Part shown: positions 20,748-31,720 of the stretch, piece after piece
Layout: every line of letters begins with the position of its first letter
How positions within the stretch are numbered: the first letter of the stretch is position 1
DNA from: Comamonadaceae bacterium
Lineage (GTDB): Bacteria; Pseudomonadota; Gammaproteobacteria; Burkholderiales; Burkholderiaceae_C
Assembly: GCA_947447975.1 (NCBI GenBank)
Contig: CANFLU010000001.1
Coordinates: forward strand, 62,001 to 126,000
Length of the DNA stretch: 64,000 nt
Direction of reading: 5' to 3'
Notes under the pieces: model-generated
Database searches by the model: none
Told to the model about the DNA's origin: nothing
The model's input: only the letters and a program-made list of their open reading frames with translations
Position numbers and translations under genes: made by a program

Positions 20748-21296
20748 CTAGCTGCTCGCTACCAAATAGTCTGCAAACGCGGACAGATCTGCATGCACCA
20801 TGGTTTGCGGGGGAAAGTCCTGGGGCAAAGGCTGGCCGCGCCACAGTGCGCCTTTGCCGGTTTGCACTACATGCGGCGTGCAACCGGCGCCTATGGCGGC
20901 AATCATGTCGCGCGGCGTGTCGCCCACCGCTGGCATCGTGGCCAGGCCCATGCCATAGCGCTCTGCAATTTGTTCAAACAAGCCCGAAGCGGGTTTGCGG
21001 CAATGGCAGTTTTCGGCCGGGCTGTGCGGGCAGTAAAACACCGCATCGATGCGCCCGCCCACGGCGGCGAGCATGCTGTGCATTTTGGCGTGCATGGCGT
21101 TGAGCGCCGCCACATCAAAAAGCCCGCGTCCCAGCCCGGACTGGTTGCTCGCTACCACCACATGCCAGCCGGCATGGTTGATGCGCGCAATGGCCTCCAA
21201 TGCGCCGGGCAGCGGTATCCATTCGTCAGCGGACTTGATGTAGTCGTCGCTGTCCTCGTTGATGGTGCCGTCGCGGTCGAGGATGCAAAGTTTCAT
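20748..21296 (-). CDS. gmhB: D-glycero-beta-D-manno-heptose-1,7-bisphosphate 7-phosphatase
   Basis: HAD motif LCILDRDGTINEDSDDYIKSADEWIPLPGALEAIARIN; FYCPHSPAENCHCRKP. Confidence 0.9.
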   Translation of the reverse strand: MKLCILDRDGTINEDSDDYIKSADEWIPLPGALEAIARINHAGWHVVVASNQSGLGRGLFDVAALNAMHAKMHSMLAAVGGRIDAVFYCPHSPAENCHCRKPASGLFEQIAERYGMGLATMPAVGDTPRDMIAAIGAGCTPHVVQTGKGALWRGQPLPQDFPPQTMVHADLSAFADYLVASS

Positions 21297-21311
21297 GGTG
21301 CTAAATAGTAT

Positions 21312-23489
21312 TTACGCGGCCAGCTTGGACAAATCAGCCACGCGGTTCATGGCGCTATGCAATTGTTGCAAAAGCGCCAGCCGGTTGGCCTTAAGCGCAG
21401 GGTCATCGGCATTGACCATGACGCCGTCAAAAAACGCATCTACTGGCGCGCGCAGCGCGGCTAAGGCTTGCAAGCTGGCGGTGTAGTCCTTCGTAGCGTA
21501 CAGGGCATCTGCCTGCGGAACGATATTTTGCATTGCGGCGAACAAGGCCTTCTCGGCATCTTCTTGCAGCAAGGCGGCATGCACCTCGCCTTGCGCAGCG
21601 TCCGATTTTTTCAGGATGTTGCCAATGCGTTTATTCGCGGCGGCCAGCGCAGCGCTTTCTGGCAAAGCGGAGAAGGCACGCACTGCTGCCAACTGCTTAG
21701 GCACTTCGGCCAGCAGTTGTGGGCGCAAAGCCAGTACCGCTTCGGCCTCTTGCGCGCTCGCGCCTTGTTCGCGCAATACACCAGACAGGCGGTCAAAGAT
21801 AAAGTGGACCAATGCGGCACTTGCGTCCTGCAAGCCTGTATGCAAAGCGGCATAGGCGGCGGTTGCGTCCTGCAATAGCGCCTCGAGCGCCAGTGGCTGC
21901 CCGCTTTCCATCAACATGCGAATCACGCCCAAAGCATGGCGCCTCAGTGCAAAGGGGTCTTTGTCACCGGTAGGCAAGTTGCCAATGCCAAACATACCCA
22001 CCAGGGTTTCTAATTTGTCGGCCAGGGCCACCACCAATGCCAATTGGCTGCGCGGCAATTCGTCGCCGGCAAAGCGTGGCTTGTAATGGTCTTCAATTGC
22101 CACCGCTACGGCCTCACCCAAGGCGTCATTGCGCGCGTAATAGCCACCCATAATGCCCTGCAGTTCGGGGAACTCGCCTACCATGTCGGTCAGCAAATCC
22201 GCCTTCGCCAGACGCGCCGCGGTTTGCACTTGCGCGGCCATACGGGCGTCCAAATGCAAGGCCTGGCTGATGGTATGCGCGATCGCACACACCCGCTGCA
22301 TGCGATCACCCTGCGTGCCCAATTGGTTGTGGTAGACCACTTTGGACAAACCCTCCACGCGCGACTCTAAGCTGCGTTTGCGGTCTTGGTCGTAAAAGAA
22401 TTGGGCGTCGGCCAGACGCGGGCGCACCACGCGCTCGTTGCCACCGATCACGGCACTGGCATCTGATGGGTTGATGTTGCTGACAATTAAAAACTGGTTG
22501 CTTAACTCACCCGCATCATCGAACAGTGGAAAGTATTTTTGATTCGCCTTCATGGTCAAAATCAAACACTCTGGTGGTACTTGCAAAAACGCTTCGTCAA
22601 AACTACACACCATCACCGTGGGGCGCTCCACCAAGCCGGTCACTTCCTGCACCAGTGCGTTCTGCAGCAATGCTGCTTCGGCTTCGTCATCGCTCAGATG
22701 GAGGGCCTCTACTTCCAGGCGGCGACCCAAGCGTTTGGCTTCTCTGCGCAATGCGCGCACCATGGCGCGGCTGCGTTCGTCAAAGCTGGCGATCACCGCG
22801 CCGTCGCGTGCCAGGGTGGCGGCGTAGTCATCGGCGTGCGCGATGCGCACGGGCGACACCGCCGCTTCAAAGCGGTGGCCTTGGGTACTGTCCGTGGCGC
22901 GCAAGCCCAGTGCCTGCACCGGCACCACCGCGCTGCCGTGCAAAGCCAGCAAACCATGCGCGGGGCGCACAAAACTGACCGTAGTCCAGCCGGGCAATTC
23001 GCAATCGCGCTCTAGCTGGTAGCTCATCACTTTGGGGATGGGCAGTTTGGCAATTGCATCGAGCAACGCTTTTTGCAAACCATCGGCCAAAGTGGCGCCT
23101 CGCACCGTACTGTCAAAGTACAAAGCTTGCGCTTTGCCGTCCATGCGTTTTTGCAAACCGGGTAGTGCCTCCGGCCTCGCACCCAGGGTTTGCAGTTTTT
23201 TCAGCAATGCGGGTGTGGCTTGGCCGCTAGCATCTAAACCCACGGCCACGGGCATCAGTTTTTGCGACACCGCTTTGTCAGCCGCTTGCGCTGCAACGCC
23301 AGCCACATGCACCGCCAAGCGACGGGGTGATGCGTAATCGGTGACCGCTGCATCCGCAGCCGCCAGCCCTTGCGCTTTCAGGCTGTCGGCCAGCCCGGTG
23401 GCAAAGGCTAGGCCCAGTTTTTTCAGTGCCTTGGGCGGAAGTTCTTCGACAAAGAGTTCGACCAGCAGGTTTTGCGTATTCATGCTCAT
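21312..23489 (-). CDS. glyS: Glycyl-tRNA synthetase beta subunit
   Basis: [21 protein letters not shown]-terminus and GlyS domain architecture; start at MSMNTQ rather than the longer ORF start. Confidence 0.95.
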   Translation of the reverse strand: MSMNTQNLLVELFVEELPPKALKKLGLAFATGLADSLKAQGLAAADAAVTDYASPRRLAVHVAGVAAQAADKAVSQKLMPVAVGLDASGQATPALLKKLQTLGARPEALPGLQKRMDGKAQALYFDSTVRGATLADGLQKALLDAIAKLPIPKVMSYQLERDCELPGWTTVSFVRPAHGLLALHGSAVVPVQALGLRATDSTQGHRFEAAVSPVRIAHADDYAATLARDGAVIASFDERSRAMVRALRREAKRLGRRLEVEALHLSDDEAEAALLQNALVQEVTGLVERPTVMVCSFDEAFLQVPPECLILTMKANQKYFPLFDDAGELSNQFLIVSNINPSDASAVIGGNERVVRPRLADAQFFYDQDRKRSLESRVEGLSKVVYHNQLGTQGDRMQRVCAIAHTISQALHLDARMAAQVQTAARLAKADLLTDMVGEFPELQGIMGGYYARNDALGEAVAVAIEDHYKPRFAGDELPRSQLALVVALADKLETLVGMFGIGNLPTGDKDPFALRRHALGVIRMLMESGQPLALEALLQDATAAYAALHTGLQDASAALVHFIFDRLSGVLREQGASAQEAEAVLALRPQLLAEVPKQLAAVRAFSALPESAALAAANKRIGNILKKSDAAQGEVHAALLQEDAEKALFAAMQNIVPQADALYATKDYTASLQALAALRAPVDAFFDGVMVNADDPALKANRLALLQQLHSAMNRVADLSKLAA

Positions 23490-24391
23490 GCCGCCTTCTT
23501 TGCCATGTGCGCAATCCATTGCGGCGGGGCCATGGGAAAGCCCAAGCGCTCGCGGCTCTCGTAATAGCACTGCGCCACGCCGCGCGCCAGGTTGCGGATG
23601 CGGCCCATGTAGGCGGCGCGCTCGGTCACGCTGATGGCGCCGCGTGCGTCGAGCAAATTAAAGGTATGCGCCGCTTTGAGCACTTGTTCGTACGCGGGCA
23701 AGGCCAAGGGCACGTCGATCAAATGCTTGGCTTGTTTTTCGTGCGCGGAAAAGGCGGTGAATAAAAAATCGGTGTCGCTGTGCGCAAAGTTGTAGGTGGA
23801 CTGCTCCACTTCGTTTTGCTTGTAGACATCGCCGTAGGACATGTCGGCGGTCCACTGCAAGTTGTAGACGTTGTCCACGCCTTGCAAGTACATGGCCAGG
23901 CGCTCCAGGCCGTAGGTGATTTCGCCGGTCACTGGTTTGCAATCGATGCCGCCTACTTGCTGGAAATAGGTGAACTGTGTCACCTCCATGCCATTGAGCC
24001 ACACTTCCCAGCCCAAACCCCAGGCGCCCAGGGTGGGGTTTTCCCAATCGTCTTCGACAAAACGAATGTCGTTTTGTTTCAGATCAAAGCCCAGCGCCTC
24101 TAGGGAGCCGAGGTACAGATCCAGAATATTGGCCGGGGCGGGCTTCATCACTACCTGGTACTGGTAGTAGTGCTGCAAGCGGTTGGGGTTTTCGCCATAG
24201 CGCCCGTCTTTGGGGCGGCGACTGGGTTGCACATAGGCGGCCTTCCAAGGCTCGGGGCCGATGGCGCGCAAAAACGTCGCCGTGTGGGAGGTGCCGGCGC
24301 CCACTTCCATGTCGTAAGGTTGTAAGAGCGCGCAACCTTGCGCGTCCCAATAGGACTGCAAAGTCAAAATAATTTGCTGGAATGTCAACAT
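23486..24391 (-). CDS. glyQ: Glycyl-tRNA synthetase alpha subunit
   Basis: [71 protein letters not shown]. Confidence 0.97.
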   Translation of the reverse strand: MLTFQQIILTLQSYWDAQGCALLQPYDMEVGAGTSHTATFLRAIGPEPWKAAYVQPSRRPKDGRYGENPNRLQHYYQYQVVMKPAPANILDLYLGSLEALGFDLKQNDIRFVEDDWENPTLGAWGLGWEVWLNGMEVTQFTYFQQVGGIDCKPVTGEITYGLERLAMYLQGVDNVYNLQWTADMSYGDVYKQNEVEQSTYNFAHSDTDFLFTAFSAHEKQAKHLIDVPLALPAYEQVLKAAHTFNLLDARGAISVTERAAYMGRIRNLARGVAQCYYESRERLGFPMAPPQWIAHMAKKAA

Positions 24392-24604
24392 GCGATGGAT
24401 GCGGCGCAGCACGCGCGCCTTGGGTTGGGCTGCTTAGCAAGGTTTGCAGCGTAAGTTGGCAATTTTACGGGCCATTGATGCAAACGCTGTGGCGCAAGAT
24501 AGGCCCTGTGCGCTAGGGCCTGGGCGGCGCTTGCATCAGCATGGCACCAGCGGCGCCAATGTGCGGCAAAAAGCGCTCTTGTGGCACTGCATACCGTGGG
24601 CGCC

Positions 24605-26173
24605 TCAGTCCTGGCGCCCACGTGACCATGCGGTCCAACACAAGGCTGCTATCCCCATCAGCCAAAGCGGCCACAAACCCCAGCGCGCTGCCCATAGGGC
24701 AAATGGCGTGAGCCCCGCGCGGCCTTGCACTTGCCCTTGCAATACGCCCGCCTTGCCATACGGTAATTGCGCTTGCACCACTCCGGTGTGCGCGATGACG
24801 GCGGTGGCGCCGGTATTGGTGGCACGCAGTACCGGTAAGCCAAATTCCAAAGCCCGCATACGCGCGATGCTGAGGTGCTGGTCGATGGCCAAACCATCAC
24901 CAAACCAGGCCAGGTTGCTCACATTGACCAGTGCCGTCGGTGCACTGGCCGCATCCATAAAGCGCGTCGCCAGCTCTTCGCCAAACAAATCTTCATAGCA
25001 AATATGCACCGCCAGCCTTTGTCCGCCCATGGGAAACGAGGCCTGACCCAAGGGGCCACGGTTGAAGTCCCCCAAAGGGATGTGCATCAAGTTGGTAAAC
25101 CAGCGAAACAGGGGCGGTATAAATTCACCGAAGGGCACCAGATGGTGCTTGTCATAGCGCTGTATTGGGGACTGGCCGGGCATCAGGCCGATGGCAGAGT
25201 TGGTGTAGCCCTGCAGGTTGTCGCCCAGTGGAATGCCAAAAATGGCTGCATGCCCGTTTGTACGCAAGCCGGTGCTCAGGCGCTCCCAATAGCCCGCGGG
25301 CAAGTCCTGCGGGAGCAGGGGAACTGCGGTTTCAGGCGCGACCACCAGATCCGTACCCGCACCGAGCAATTGTGCTTCGTACCAGTGAAGCGCCTGGGGC
25401 ACTCCGCTGGACTGCTCAAACTTTTCGTCCTGTGCAATGCCGCCCTGCAAAAGCGTCACGCTAAAGCTACCCGCATCACGCGTCCATTGGTTCCAAGCCG
25501 CTGGAAGTAAAAGGGGTGCGATTAGCAAGGTCAAGGCCGTTAACAAAGCCGCCGTGCCCGAAGGCCGAAGGCCGCCAGGCATACGCCGCCCCATGGCGCT
25601 CAAAAGCGCCTGGGCCAGGGCCATGCCAATGAACGCGGCCACGGCACCAATGCCGTAGGAGCCCAACCAGGGCGCAAAGAATGCCAAGGGGCCATCGACA
25701 TGGGCATAGCCACCCGCGCCCCAACCAAAGCCGGTCAGCCAGGTGCCGCGCGCCAGCTCGGCCATCATCCACAACAATCCAAATACAAGCGCGCCGGAAA
25801 AAGTACTGCGATGCGCCAGGCGCCACCATAGGCCAGCGGCAAACGCAAAGTAAAGGGCCAAGGCGCCCGCTAACAGCCACTCGGCGAGCGCCGCCAAAGG
25901 CGCAGGCATACCACCATAGGTGTGCATCGCGGTAAATAACCAGCCAAAGGTGCAGCCTAAGTACACGGTGGTGAACACCCAGGCGCGCTGTGCGGCTTGG
26001 CGTACTGAACTGGCGGCCAGCAAAGCATGGGCCAAAAGCGCCATGGACAGCAATTGCAGCGCCCATTGCGGCTGGCCGTAGTCCAGCAGCCCGTGCAAAG
26101 GCCAGGCCACACCGGCCGCGTGCAGCAGGCCCGCCAACAAGGGCATCGCAAGCTGCGCAAGCAGTCGCATCAC
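24605..26173 (-). CDS. lnt: Apolipoprotein N-acyltransferase
   Basis: Multi-TM N-terminus plus nitrilase-like domain (LVVAPETAVPLLPQDLP, YDKHHLVPFGEFIP, VHICYEDLFGEE). Confidence 0.93.
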   Translation of the reverse strand: MMRLLAQLAMPLLAGLLHAAGVAWPLHGLLDYGQPQWALQLLSMALLAHALLAASSVRQAAQRAWVFTTVYLGCTFGWLFTAMHTYGGMPAPLAALAEWLLAGALALYFAFAAGLWWRLAHRSTFSGALVFGLLWMMAELARGTWLTGFGWGAGGYAHVDGPLAFFAPWLGSYGIGAVAAFIGMALAQALLSAMGRRMPGGLRPSGTAALLTALTLLIAPLLLPAAWNQWTRDAGSFSVTLLQGGIAQDEKFEQSSGVPQALHWYEAQLLGAGTDLVVAPETAVPLLPQDLPAGYWERLSTGLRTNGHAAIFGIPLGDNLQGYTNSAIGLMPGQSPIQRYDKHHLVPFGEFIPPLFRWFTNLMHIPLGDFNRGPLGQASFPMGGQRLAVHICYEDLFGEELATRFMDAASAPTALVNVSNLAWFGDGLAIDQHLSIARMRALEFGLPVLRATNTGATAVIAHTGVVQAQLPYGKAGVLQGQVQGRAGLTPFALWAARWGLWPLWLMGIAALCWTAWSRGRQD

Positions 26174-27108
26174 GGGGTGGGCGGGGCGCTCAGCGGTGAC
26201 ACTTTGAACCAGCGCACCGCACCGCCGCGCGTATGCAGCACGACGAACTGCAAACCCAGCATGGTGTGGCGCTCGCCGCGCTGGGGCACATGGCCCATTT
26301 CGTGGGCTACTAGGCCGCCTATGGTGTCAAAGTCGTCGGCGTCTTCGCGCGCCAGCAGGTCCACGCCAAACGCGCTGCTGACGCGTTCTAGGGTGGCGTC
26401 ACCGTTCACGCGAAAGCTTCGGTCGGGTAGCGCGAACACATCGCCCTCGTCGTCGTCGATATCGAATTCGTCCTCGATCTCGCCGACGATTTGCTCTAAC
26501 ACGTCCTCGATGGTGATCAGGCCTGCCACCCGACCAAACTCGTCGATCACGATGGCTAAGTGGTTGCGATTGCCTTTGAAGTCGCGCAGCAAATCGTTCA
26601 GGCCCTTGGTCTCTGGCACAAACCCTGCAGGGCGCAAGAGCGCACGGATATTGAGTTCAGGGGCGCGCTGGAGTTTGAGCAAATCCTTGGCCATCAGGAT
26701 GCCAATGATGTTTTCGCGTTCGCCCTCAAATACCGGAAAGCGCGAGTGCGCGGTGTCGATGACGGCGTGCAGCAGTTCGTCCATGGGGGACTGGATATCT
26801 AGCAAGTCCATGCGCGTGGCCGCCACCATCACGTCGCCGGCCGTCATATCGGCCATGCGGATCACGCCCTCGAGCATGGCGCGCGACTGGGCGCCTATGA
26901 TTTTGTTGTCCTCGGCCTCAGCCAGGGTCTCCATCAGTTCTTCAGCCGAGTCGGGGCCGGGGTGCAGAAACTCAGCCAGGCGCTGCAGAAAAGTCCGCTT
27001 GTCTTCTTTGTCGTGGGAATGCGCGGGGTGGGGGTCGGACACTGGCGTGGGGCAAAGCTGCCGTTTTTGCGAAGCCTCTAGGATAGCCCATTGCCAAGGC
27101 ATCAGCAC
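26170..27108 (-). CDS. corC: HlyC/CorC-family CBS-domain protein (YbeX-like); start codon uncertain
   Basis: Two CBS domains and CorC_HlyC domain (DVMVAATRMDLLDI, IVIDEFGRVAGLITIEDVLEQIVGEIEDEFD); overlaps lnt by 4 nt. Confidence 0.88.
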   Translation of the reverse strand: MLMPWQWAILEASQKRQLCPTPVSDPHPAHSHDKEDKRTFLQRLAEFLHPGPDSAEELMETLAEAEDNKIIGAQSRAMLEGVIRMADMTAGDVMVAATRMDLLDIQSPMDELLHAVIDTAHSRFPVFEGERENIIGILMAKDLLKLQRAPELNIRALLRPAGFVPETKGLNDLLRDFKGNRNHLAIVIDEFGRVAGLITIEDVLEQIVGEIEDEFDIDDDEGDVFALPDRSFRVNGDATLERVSSAFGVDLLAREDADDFDTIGGLVAHEMGHVPQRGERHTMLGLQFVVLHTRGGAVRWFKVSPLSAPPTP

Positions 27109-27133
27109 CTAGCGCCAAAGGCGCGACTAAAGC

Positions 27134-27865
27134 CTATGAGCCTGAGCTACCGCTGGCGTCTCGAATGGCCTGGCGCGTTTCCTGGATGCCCGCCAGCAAA
27201 GCCCAAAAATGCCGGGCCTGCGTTTTGAACTGGTAATCGGTATCCGCAATCTGCGCATCGACCGCTTCGTGCCAATGCGATTGCAAGGTTGGCGAAGACA
27301 GGCTGAGGTAAGCCTCGGACTCCGAACCTAGGCGCTCCACGGTGGCGCCTGCACGCTGCGCAATGTGCAGCATGGCGGTGTTTTCGCTCAGCGCATGGAT
27401 GAACATCAGAGAAATATGGTCGTTGCGGGCATGCAGCACCGCCCGCGCGAAAAGCTCGCTGCCAAAACCCCGCCCGCGCCAGGCGGGCAGTACCGACACG
27501 CCAAACTCAGCGCAGCTAGCAGCCTTCGGATCGTGGATGTAGGCCAGATGCGCCATAGCAATCAGGCAGAGTTTGCGGTTGTAAATGCCAAACACCCGGT
27601 CACGCCCGAAGTCGAGGTGGGCAACATAGTGTTCGATTTGTGCGTTCTGCGCTGCATAGCCAAAGCGCAGGTAACGGTCCGTACCGTCTAGTGCCAGCAG
27701 GTGGGTCAGCACATCTTGGCGGTCCTGCACATGCAGCTCCCGCACCGGTACAAAACCGTCTTGTCCCTCTGAAGTGGACTTGGCGCTGAAGGCCGTCATC
27801 GCCATTTGCCACGGGGCCAGCAGTTTGGCGAGGAACCAGTAATACCCGGAAATGATGGCATGCAT
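27134..27865 (-). CDS. GNAT-family N-acetyltransferase
   Basis: VSVLPAWRGRGFGSELFARAVLHARNDHISLMFIHALSENTAMLHIAQRAGATVE. Confidence 0.85.
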   Translation of the reverse strand: MHAIISGYYWFLAKLLAPWQMAMTAFSAKSTSEGQDGFVPVRELHVQDRQDVLTHLLALDGTDRYLRFGYAAQNAQIEHYVAHLDFGRDRVFGIYNRKLCLIAMAHLAYIHDPKAASCAEFGVSVLPAWRGRGFGSELFARAVLHARNDHISLMFIHALSENTAMLHIAQRAGATVERLGSESEAYLSLSSPTLQSHWHEAVDAQIADTDYQFKTQARHFWALLAGIQETRQAIRDASGSSGS

Positions 27866-27947
27866 GCGGCCGACTATAAGGGTTTTCCCTAGGTTGCGCC
27901 TTGTTTTGGGTCAAAACAGGGATGATTTGAATTCAAGTGTGTATAAA

Positions 27948-28009
27948 TGTACATCCATTTTTACCATTCTCTCCATCTTTTGACTTATAGTACACACTAT
28001 GTACATCCA
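27948..28009. repeat. Direct repeat ATGTACATCCA (27948-27958 and 27999-28009) upstream of vapBC
   Basis: Two identical 11-mers 51 bp apart directly before the antitoxin gene; candidate autoregulatory operator. Confidence 0.6.
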
Positions 28010-28023
28010 CAATTAGGCCAACA

Positions 28024-28260
28024 ATGCAAGCAACCAAAGCTTTCAAAAACGGGAACTCCCAAGCCATCCGCATACCCGCCGCGCTGGCCTATGCGCGCAC
28101 AGATATCGACCTGGAAATCGAGCGGCTTGGCGATGAAATACGCATACGCCCGGCGCGCCGCTCATTGGCTGGCGTGCTGTCCAAATTTGCGGCTTTCTCA
28201 CCCGACTTTATGCAAGCAGGGCGCGAAGACCAGGAACAAGCGGAAAGAGAGGCGCTTTGA
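28024..28260 (+). CDS. vapB: VapB-type (AbrB/SpoVT fold) antitoxin
   Basis: MQATKAFKNGNSQAIRIPAALAYARTDIDLEIERLGDEIRIRPARRSL; 1-nt overlap with the toxin gene. Confidence 0.9.
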   Translation: MQATKAFKNGNSQAIRIPAALAYARTDIDLEIERLGDEIRIRPARRSLAGVLSKFAAFSPDFMQAGREDQEQAEREAL

Positions 28261-28682
28261 TGGCGCTCTACCTGCTCGATACCAATATGTGTATCTACCT
28301 CATGAAAAATCAGCCGCCCGAAGTGGCACAGCGCTTTGCTGCGTGCCAGGTGGGCGATGTGCTGATATCTGCCATCACCCATGCGGAATTGGAGTACGGT
28401 GTTCGCGCCTCGGCCGATCCCTCGCGGGAACGCGAGAATCTGGTGAGCTTGGTACAAGACATTGTGGTGGCGCCATTCGACAGCGCCGCCGCTCTGGCCT
28501 ACGGCCCAATCCGCTTAGCAACACGTGAATCCAAAAAAGACCACCTCGACAAACTCATCGCCGCGCACGCCGTGTCGCTTGGCGTGATTGTGGTGACCAA
28601 CAACGTCAGCGACTTTGCGAAATATCCTGGCTTAAAAGTGGAGAATTGGCTCCAAAGCACCGGTCAAAACCCAGCGCATTGA
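28260..28682 (+). CDS. vapC: VapC-family PIN-domain ribonuclease toxin
   Basis: MALYLLDTNMCIYLMKNQPP, ITHAELEYGVRAS, KKDHLDKLIAAHAVSLGVIVVTNNVSDFAKYPGLKVENW. Confidence 0.93.
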   Translation: MALYLLDTNMCIYLMKNQPPEVAQRFAACQVGDVLISAITHAELEYGVRASADPSRERENLVSLVQDIVVAPFDSAAALAYGPIRLATRESKKDHLDKLIAAHAVSLGVIVVTNNVSDFAKYPGLKVENWLQSTGQNPAH

Positions 28683-28712
28683 ACACCTGATCGGCCGCTT
28701 GAAGCACGACAT

Positions 28713-29195
28713 ATGCATTGGCAGTCAGATAAAAACGCAGCCCAGATGCGCCGCCGCCCATCTTCCCGATTATTGGTTTTATCACCTGACGGGCGGATAT
28801 TGCTTTTCTATTTTGAACATGCTTCAGGCCCACTGGCGGGCAAATCGTTTTGGGCTACGCCTGGAGGAGCGGTTGAGCCTGGCGAAAACTATGAAACTGC
28901 GGCGAGGCGCGAATTGCGCGAAGAGGTAAATCCTCTTAGCCACCACATGGGGGCTGAAATTGCGCTGCGGGCGTTCATTATGCAGATGCCTGACGGCGAA
29001 GAGGTGCTGGCAGAAGAAGCCTATTTTTTGGTGCGTACCGGCGTAACGGAGCCTTCCAAAGCAGGCTGGACTCCATTGGAATTAGAGGTCATGAAAAAGT
29101 ACAAATGGTGGTCGCGGTCTGACATTGCAGCGACTAAAGAAACGATCTACCCGGCGGACATTCTTGCTATCTTGGATATGTCGAAAGTCGCGTAA
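28713..29195 (+). CDS. NUDIX hydrolase
   Basis: GGAVEPGENYETAARRELREEVN Nudix box. Confidence 0.9.
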   Translation: MHWQSDKNAAQMRRRPSSRLLVLSPDGRILLFYFEHASGPLAGKSFWATPGGAVEPGENYETAARRELREEVNPLSHHMGAEIALRAFIMQMPDGEEVLAEEAYFLVRTGVTEPSKAGWTPLELEVMKKYKWWSRSDIAATKETIYPADILAILDMSKVA

Positions 29196-29264
29196 TTTGC
29201 TTGGGTAAATGCCGCTCAAAGGCAGCACCCACTTTTGCCAATGGGGGTTTAGTGTCCTAGGACA

Positions 29265-29305
29265 AAAATCAATCGTTGGCAAGTATGTCCGCATACTCGC
29301 CAACG
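29265..29305 (-). terminator. Hairpin CGTTGGCAAGTATG/CATACTCGCCAACG with a T-rich tail on the minus strand
   Basis: 14-bp arms with one mismatch at 29274-29287/29292-29305; minus strand continues ATTGATTTTTG; just beyond the cysteine synthase stop. Confidence 0.65.
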
Positions 29306-29322
29306 CAGCGCCCTGCGAAAAC

Positions 29323-30240
29323 TCAGGCCGGCAAAAAGCCCTCAATCGACAAATAACGCTCGCCGGTGTCGTAGTTAAAGCCCAATACTTTGGCGCCCGC
29401 GGGCAGTTCAGGCAACTTTTGGGCGATCGCGGCCAGCGTGGCGCCGCTGCTGATGCCGACCAACATGCCTTCTTGCGCGGCGCTGCGGCGGGCCATTTCA
29501 CGGGACGCTTCGGCCTCGACCTGGATCACACCATCGAGCAATTCGGTGTGCAGGTTTTTCGGGATAAATCCTGCGCCAATGCCTTGGATGGGGTGTGGCG
29601 AAGGCGCGCCGCCAGAGATCACCGGGCTTTGTGTGGGCTCGACTGCAAACACCTTCAGGCCCGGCCACTTGGCTTTGAGCACCTGCGCCACGCCGGTGAT
29701 GTGGCCGCCAGTGCCCACGCCGGTAATGATGGCGTCCAATCCCTCAGGAAAGTCGGCCAGGATTTCCAGCGCGGTGGTGCGGGTATGGACTTCGACATTG
29801 GCCGGGTTTTCAAACTGCTGCGGCATCCAGGCGCCAGGCGTGGCATCGACCAGTTCCTGGGCGCGGGCGATGGCGCCTTTCATGCCTTTTTCGCGCGGCG
29901 TCAGGTCAAAGCTGGCGCCATAGGCCAGCATCAGGCGGCGCCGTTCGATGGACATGCTGTCGGGCATGACCAAAATCAGCTTGTAGCCTTTGACGGCGGC
30001 CACCATGGCCAGGCCCACGCCGGTGTTGCCCGAGGTGGGCTCAATGATGGTGCCGCCGGGCTGCAACACGCCGGACTTTTCCGCATCCTCCACCATGGCC
30101 AGCGCAATGCGGTCCTTGATCGAACCGCCGGGGTTGCTGCGCTCAGACTTGATCCAGACCTGCGCATCCGGCCCGAACAAGCGGTTGATGCGGACGTGCG
30201 GCGTATTGCCAATGGTGTGCAGTATGTTGTCGGCTTTCAT
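29323..30240 (-). CDS. Cysteine synthase (O-acetylserine sulfhydrylase)
   Basis: [69 protein letters not shown]. Confidence 0.93.
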   Translation of the reverse strand: MKADNILHTIGNTPHVRINRLFGPDAQVWIKSERSNPGGSIKDRIALAMVEDAEKSGVLQPGGTIIEPTSGNTGVGLAMVAAVKGYKLILVMPDSMSIERRRLMLAYGASFDLTPREKGMKGAIARAQELVDATPGAWMPQQFENPANVEVHTRTTALEILADFPEGLDAIITGVGTGGHITGVAQVLKAKWPGLKVFAVEPTQSPVISGGAPSPHPIQGIGAGFIPKNLHTELLDGVIQVEAEASREMARRSAAQEGMLVGISSGATLAAIAQKLPELPAGAKVLGFNYDTGERYLSIEGFLPA

Positions 30241-30358
30241 GGTGTCTCCGGTATGTGGTGAGGGCCGCGGGCGCTGCGGCCTGCGAGTGGCTGCCATTTT
30301 GGGGCAGTTTGGGCGGCTTGCTAGTTATAAAGATATGCCAAGGCCGATAATCCAGCCC

Positions 30359-30740
30359 GTGAAGCCCGCCAGACCACCGCTGGTGCAATTTTGGAAACAA
30401 AGCACTGGAGGAACGTCCGGACTGCATAGGGCAGCGTAGCAGCTAACGGCTGTCCACTGAAAACAGTGCCCGCAAGGGTGCGGCATAAGGTGAGGATTAG
30501 AGCAACAGAGACGAGTTTCGGGCCCCGGCGTAGCGCAAGTTGCGCCACGGGTGCGGAGGTGAAACGGGCAATCTCTACGCGCAGCAATACCAAGTAGGCC
30601 AACGTTGACGGGGCCCCCGGAGTTGGCGGGTAGGTAGCACCGAGCTTTTGAGTGATCAAAAGCCCAGAGTAATGGTGGTCACACACCGGGGCAACCCGGC
30701 GTGCACAGAATCCGGCTTATCGGTGGGCTTCACACTTTTT
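30359..30740 (+). ncRNA. rnpB: RNase P RNA, bacterial class A
   Basis: ACTGGAGGAACGTCCGGACTGCATAGGGCAG, GCAACAGAGACGAG, GCAGCAATACCAAGTAGG, CACAGAATCCGGCTTATCGG; P1 pairing GTGAAGCCCGCC with GGTGGGCTTCAC; T-run after the 3' end. Confidence 0.95.
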
Positions 30741-30748
30741 ATCGCGCC

Positions 30749-31720
30749 TCAGGCGGCCAAAGCTTCCTGCGCAGCCTCTACCTGCGGGCGCAAATGCGCC
30801 AGCATATCGGCCACCATCGCGTCCAGGTTAAAGCGGGGTGCCCAGCCCCAATCGGCGCGGGCCACGCTGTCGTCGATGGACTGTGGCCAGCTATCGGCAA
30901 TCGCCTGGCGGTAATCCGGCGCGTAGTCCACCGTAAAGCCGGGCACTTGGCGCGCAATCGCCGCGGCCAGTTGCGCTGGGGTAAAGCTCAGAGCGCCTAG
31001 GTTGTAGCTATGGCGCTCCTGCACGCAGTGCGCGGGTGCATCCATCAGCTCCAGCGTGGCTCGTATCGCATCAGGCATGTACATCATGGGCAGTGCGGTG
31101 TCTGGCGCCAAAAAGCTGGTGTAGTGGCCCTGGCGCAATGCGGCGTGGAATATCTCGATGGCGTAGTCCGTGGTGCCGCCGCCGGGGGCAGTTTTCCAGC
31201 TGATCAGGCCCGGGTAGCGCAGGCTGCGCACGTCCACGCCGTGTACCCGGTGGTACCAGGCGCACCAGCCTTCGCCAGCAAGCTTAGAGATGCCATAGAC
31301 CGTGCCAGGGTCCATGACGCAGTGCTGCGGCGTAAGCGTCTTGGGGCTGCCCGGCCCGAAGGCTGCAATCGAGCTGGGCCAAAACACCCGCAAGCGGACC
31401 TGGCGCGCCAGCTCCAACACATTGAGCAAGCTGCGCATATTCAGGTCCCAGGCCCAGGCAGGATGCTGCTCACCACGTGCGGACAATGCGGCAGCCAACA
31501 GATAAATTTGCGTAATGCCTTGCTGCACCACCAAGCGCTGCAAAGCGTCTGCGTCAGTGGCGTCCAAGAGGTGGTGCGTCATGCCTTCAGGCACGGGGGT
31601 CGGTGACGCAGCAATGTCGCTCAGCACGACGGCGTCCGCGCCATGGCGCGCGGCCAAAGCGTGGCCTAAGTCGGTGCCGATCTGGCCATTCGCGCCGATG
31701 ATGAGAATGCGCGGATTCAT
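30749..31720 (-). CDS. NAD-dependent epimerase/dehydratase family, L-threonine 3-dehydrogenase-like
   Basis: [62 protein letters not shown]; translationally overlaps kbl. Confidence 0.85.
   Translation of the reverse strand: MNPRILIIGANGQIGTDLGHALAARHGADAVVLSDIAASPTPVPEGMTHHLLDATDADALQRLVVQQGITQIYLLAAALSARGEQHPAWAWDLNMRSLLNVLELARQVRLRVFWPSSIAAFGPGSPKTLTPQHCVMDPGTVYGISKLAGEGWCAWYHRVHGVDVRSLRYPGLISWKTAPGGGTTDYAIEIFHAALRQGHYTSFLAPDTALPMMYMPDAIRATLELMDAPAHCVQERHSYNLGALSFTPAQLAAAIARQVPGFTVDYAPDYRQAIADSWPQSIDDSVARADWGWAPRFNLDAMVADMLAHLRPQVEAAQEALAA

Noticed and set aside
28260-29195. VapBC plus NUDIX considered as a three-component defence system
   Set aside because: The NUDIX protein looks like a generic hydrolase with its own typical Nudix box, and nothing beyond proximity links it to the TA pair.
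30321-30686. 121-aa minus-strand ORF across 30321-30686
   Set aside because: Lies antisense within rnpB; no protein-like features.
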